NCBI GenBank assembly: GCA_023634235.1
Contig: JAMKCF010000019.1
Span: 1,612,001 to 1,676,000 of the forward strand
DNA: 64,000 nucleotides
Reading direction: 5' to 3'
Source of the DNA: Pisaster brevispinus
Lineage: Eukaryota > Echinodermata > Asteroidea > Forcipulatida > Asteriidae
The translations under genes and the position numbers were made by a program. Numbering within the stretch: position 1 is the first letter of the stretch; each line of letters starts with the position of its first letter. A model generated the notes under the pieces. The model searched no databases and was not told the DNA's origin. It was given only the letters and a program-made list of their open reading frames with translations. Shown in pieces: positions 60,874 to 64,000 of the stretch.

Positions 60874-62373
60874 AATGTCGGTCACTTCGTACCTAAGTCA
60901 CTTCGTACCCAAGTCGTTTCGTACCCAAGTCACTTCATACCCATGTCAAATCATACGCATATGAAATGGCGTTCTAGGGTACGATTGTGTTAGTGGAGTT
61001 GTGAGCAGAAAAGAACATTTTTTTAAGCTGAATTTTTTTTTAAAAGCTGGAAAATTCTTGAAAAGCTGAAAACATTATTTAGTCTTGACTTGAGTCTTGA
61101 AACAGAATAACATCAATGTCTTCGGAGAGGCTTTTTATAGACATATTTTGTCAACCAATCAGATTGTTAGGTACAACCAATTATTATCACCCTACTCCAA
61201 TAAAAGAGGCCGATCAAAGGGTGTCAGGACACTTCGTACCCTGGACACTTCGTACCTTTTAAGGTGCGAAGTGACTTTGGACACTTCGTACCTTGGACAC
61301 TTCGTACCTTCTCACGAGACACTTCGTACCTTCAGGATTTCTGCATCGTATTCTTAGATCAATTTTAGAAAAAACAGTTTCTAAAAAATCAGTGAAAAGA
61401 AACATTTTAAAATCTTTTAAAAAGTTACCTACCGCTGGAACAAAATACTCAATATCATTTTTACGTGCAGAGATAATGAGACATACGAAACAAAAAAATT
61501 GAGTTTACAAAATACGAACAAAACAAATGTATTTTAAATAAAAGTATTCACATTTCACAATAAAAACAATTTCACAATTAAACAAAATGACAATTCATTA
61601 TGTAAAAAAAAAAAAAATGGATAGTATCCAATAGCATATTTACATGCCGAGAGAATGAACCAAATTAAATACAAAAACAACCAGTACACTTTTACATCAA
61701 TTTCATAAAAAGCTAAAGCTGGAAAGTATATTCCATATCAAATTTGCGTGCCGAGATAATGATACATACAAACACCAAAATTACAAAATACGGACAAAAT
61801 AAAGGTATGGGGTAGAAAACATTGCGTGCCGAGAAAATGGTACATAAGAACAAAAATTATACAAAATACGGACAAAATAAAGGTATTTTAAAGATATTTT
61901 TAGTTAGATAATAAAAGTAATCACATTTCACATTAAAAAGGACATTCAAATAATTAAACAAACTGACAATTCATTAGGTATTATTTTGTATCTCAACGAA
62001 AATTATATACTTAGGAATTACACATTTTACTGAAGGTACGAAGTGACTCAGCTGATGGTCACTTCGTACCCCGCCCGCGGTACGAAGTGACCAATTTGGT
62101 TACGGTACGAAGTGTCCCGAAGGTACGAAGTGTCCAGGGTACGAAGTGGCAAAGGTACGAAGTGTCCGACATCCGATCAAAGAGGCTTTTCATAAACATT
62201 GGAAGGATTCAGAGTATTGTTTATTGTCAACCAATCATCAACCAAAAAATTAATATCTCTTCGATCACAGACGCCGCCAAATGACAGTGATTTGGTTTAA
62301 TCAGGTCTATTGTCAAGACTGCCTGCAGACAATTGAGGTACGAAGGTGACTTGGGTACGAAGTGACTGACAAC
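60874..62373. mobile_element. Mutator-like non-autonomous transposon, outer of a nested pair
   Basis: Left end aatgtcggtcacttcgtacc and right end (rc) gttgtcagtcacttcgtacc are inverted. They are flanked by the direct repeat ggatgataa at 60864-60872 and 62374-62382. The motif CACTTCGTACC recurs just inside each end. There is no transposase frame. The element has been invaded by a relative at 61220-62172. Confidence 0.85.
61220..62172. mobile_element. Mutator-like non-autonomous transposon, inner of the nested pair
   Basis: Ends ggtgtcaggacacttcgtac and (rc) atgtcggacacttcgtacc are flanked by a perfect 10-bp direct repeat, ccgatcaaag, at 61210-61219 and 62173-62182. The left subterminal block (61230-61330) has five exact CACTTCGTACC motifs and the right block (62035-62164) has seven in either orientation. 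The AT-rich centre has irregular repeats around 'cgtgccgagataatg' and 'caaaatacggacaaaataa'. No coding region. Confidence 0.88.
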
Positions 62374-64000
62374 GGATGATAACGCCCCCTCTGAAAATTA
62401 TACTAGGAATCAAAACAAGGAGCCTTGCACAAAGACTAGAAGTAGAATGAGTGTGACGTACTTACTATGAATATTGTGGGTACGCGTGCATGCGGGAGTC
62501 AAAACAGAAAGTTAGGCCAGAGAGTAGAGATTTCAATTTTCATTTTTTCACTTTACAAAATAATGTCACCTAAGCCCATTGGCCCAAACCCCAAGGCAAA
62601 CAAATTTCATTTCTGAACACAGAAGGCATGGAGATGGAGTTCCGGACACAAGGAATATGTGAACATCGGGTATAAATATGTTTGTGTTTTTCGCAATGGT
62701 AATGCCGGGGACTATTTAAGTATTATTATTTTATTAATAAAAAATATACTATAGTTAAAGTATAATAAAGTATGGTTCTCTGGCTCTGGACCTGGATACT
62801 CCGTCGCGTTAATTTTGTACCCAACGGAGGAGTAAATTTGAGCTGAGGACATTGTCAAATGTAATGATGTATTCTGTGATGTCAATAAAAGTAAACCTTA
62901 CCTGGCGCTCTTACTTAGTCTTAGAATAATACTCAAAAACTAGAAAACGCATTGGAATGTTCCGTATTTAAAATGACTCATAAACACTGAGTGAGTAGTG
63001 CTTCCCTCCACCTTGGTGACCTTCGAGCCCAGTACAGTAGCAGTGAAAAGCGTCCCCCGTTGCATCGCAATAATGACCTCACTGGTAAACTGCACCAACA
63101 GCTATATGGAACTTCAAAATCCATGGCACCAGCGAAATCTGTGAAAAACCAATCAATCGGGCTATCACGTGACCAAACACCTGCACAGTCAACAAAATCA
63201 TAACAAAACAACAGAGGGCGGTAGCATGTTTTAACGGCAATCTTATGTTTACATTTTGGTTGATGGGTGTACATCTCGGACTCTGAGCTGTGAGCTGAGT
63301 GAAGTGTAGGTTTCGACGAAATGGAACGTAACTATCTTCGACGTTTCTCATTGTAATAATGTATGCTTATGAAAGGTAATAAACTGTTAAAATTTTGCTC
63401 TATTTGGCTAAGTTAACATCATATCATTGGAAATCAATGTTGATTTGAAGTCGGTCGCAGTTCAATCATCAGGGTGTGATTTGTCTGATTACAGATTTAT
63501 TTGCTTATTGTAAAATGTAACTTAATTAGGCCTAACTTTAGTCTAAATCCTAATTTAGTCTGAATCCAGCTGTCATTCGCAGTCTTTATTTTATTAATTA
63601 TAGTTCCCAGAAACACAGCCTCCTTCCAACCTTAACCCCATTAACTCAATTAATCTCCAATTATCCACCTTTAGTCCCACATCCTTTCCCCAAACTCCTG
63701 GCCCATATTAAATCACCCCCTGTGGTGGTAATTAAACTTTTAAAGCACACCCACCTGACCCCCATGGACCATGCACTGACCACCACCATTACCTGGTCAG
63801 TGACCAAGCTTTACCATAGCCCCTATAAAATATCCTTAGTTTCATCCTTAGTTTGTTATGTGCTGGTCTCTTCAGACCATCTGGTTGTTATCCCAGTGCA
63901 ACATAGTGCACTGTGGCCCAATCCAGTCTTAAATTCCTGTATAGCCCAATTATAAAAGACGTAGTATTTCATCTTCTATTGTGTCCTGTCTGCATATCTT
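62374..64000. other. Upstream of ninein; no gene recognised
   Basis: Apart from a possible minus-strand 5' UTR donor at 62902/62901, nothing convincing was found. Short open frames near 62978-63351 on the minus strand and 63722-63955 on the plus strand lack homology. The ninein promoter is probably somewhere at 62950-63400. Confidence 0.35.

Noticed and set aside
60883..62364. CRISPR-like regularly repeated short motif
   Set aside because: The genome is animal, the 11-mer spacing is irregular, orientation is mixed and no spacers of uniform length occur. Transposon termini explain it.
62978..63351. Overlapping minus-strand open frames near the right edge
   Set aside because: There is no recognisable protein, domain or phase-compatible splice partner. 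It is more likely ninein promoter sequence.

Overview
This is a stretch of nuclear DNA from an animal. Intron-rich genes, GT-AG splice sites, long AT-rich introns, abundant tRNA-derived SINEs and many small inverted-repeat transposons show this. The SINE types, the frequent tacatgta motifs and the degree of protein similarity to vertebrate orthologues suggest a marine deuterostome invertebrate, most likely an echinoderm and perhaps a sea star. That placement is inference.

Layout. (1) 644-26454, minus strand: 20 coding exons of a Ral GTPase-activating protein subunit beta gene. They run from the start codon to the beginning of the Rap/Ran-GAP domain, and the rest lies off the left edge. Its introns hold SINEs, a LINE relic, several MITEs and a young 739-bp foldback element. 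(2) 26455-27423: a divergent intergenic region with a GC-rich degenerate repeat carrying NF-kappaB-like sites. (3) 27424-32072, plus strand: a six-exon gene for a 302-residue protein. Its C-terminal half resembles the interleukin-1 family beta-trefoil, including a near match to the IL-1 signature, similar intron positions and no signal peptide. This is the most interesting object in the window. (4) 33355-36009, minus strand: a two-exon RING/coiled-coil/NHL-repeat E3 ligase without a B-box. It converges on the cytokine-like gene. (5) 36010-40728: intergenic, with MITEs only. (6) 40729-60350, minus strand: 20 coding exons of a ninein/ninein-like centrosomal protein of 1,301 residues, plus a possible internal alternative first exon. 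(7) 60351-64000: its upstream region, containing two nested transposons packed with an 11-bp motif.

I joined every exon by hand, checking splice sites and phase. The coding totals are 3,726, 909, 1,638 and 3,906 nt, all multiples of three. No search or alignment program was run. Homology statements rest on remembered family sequences.

Functionally the four genes are not an operon. Ral-GAP beta (vesicle traffic and Ral signalling) and ninein (microtubule anchoring) are housekeeping genes. Between them lie a possible leaderless cytokine and a RING-NHL ligase, both of types linked to innate immunity in other animals. Their adjacency is suggestive but not evidence of joint function.
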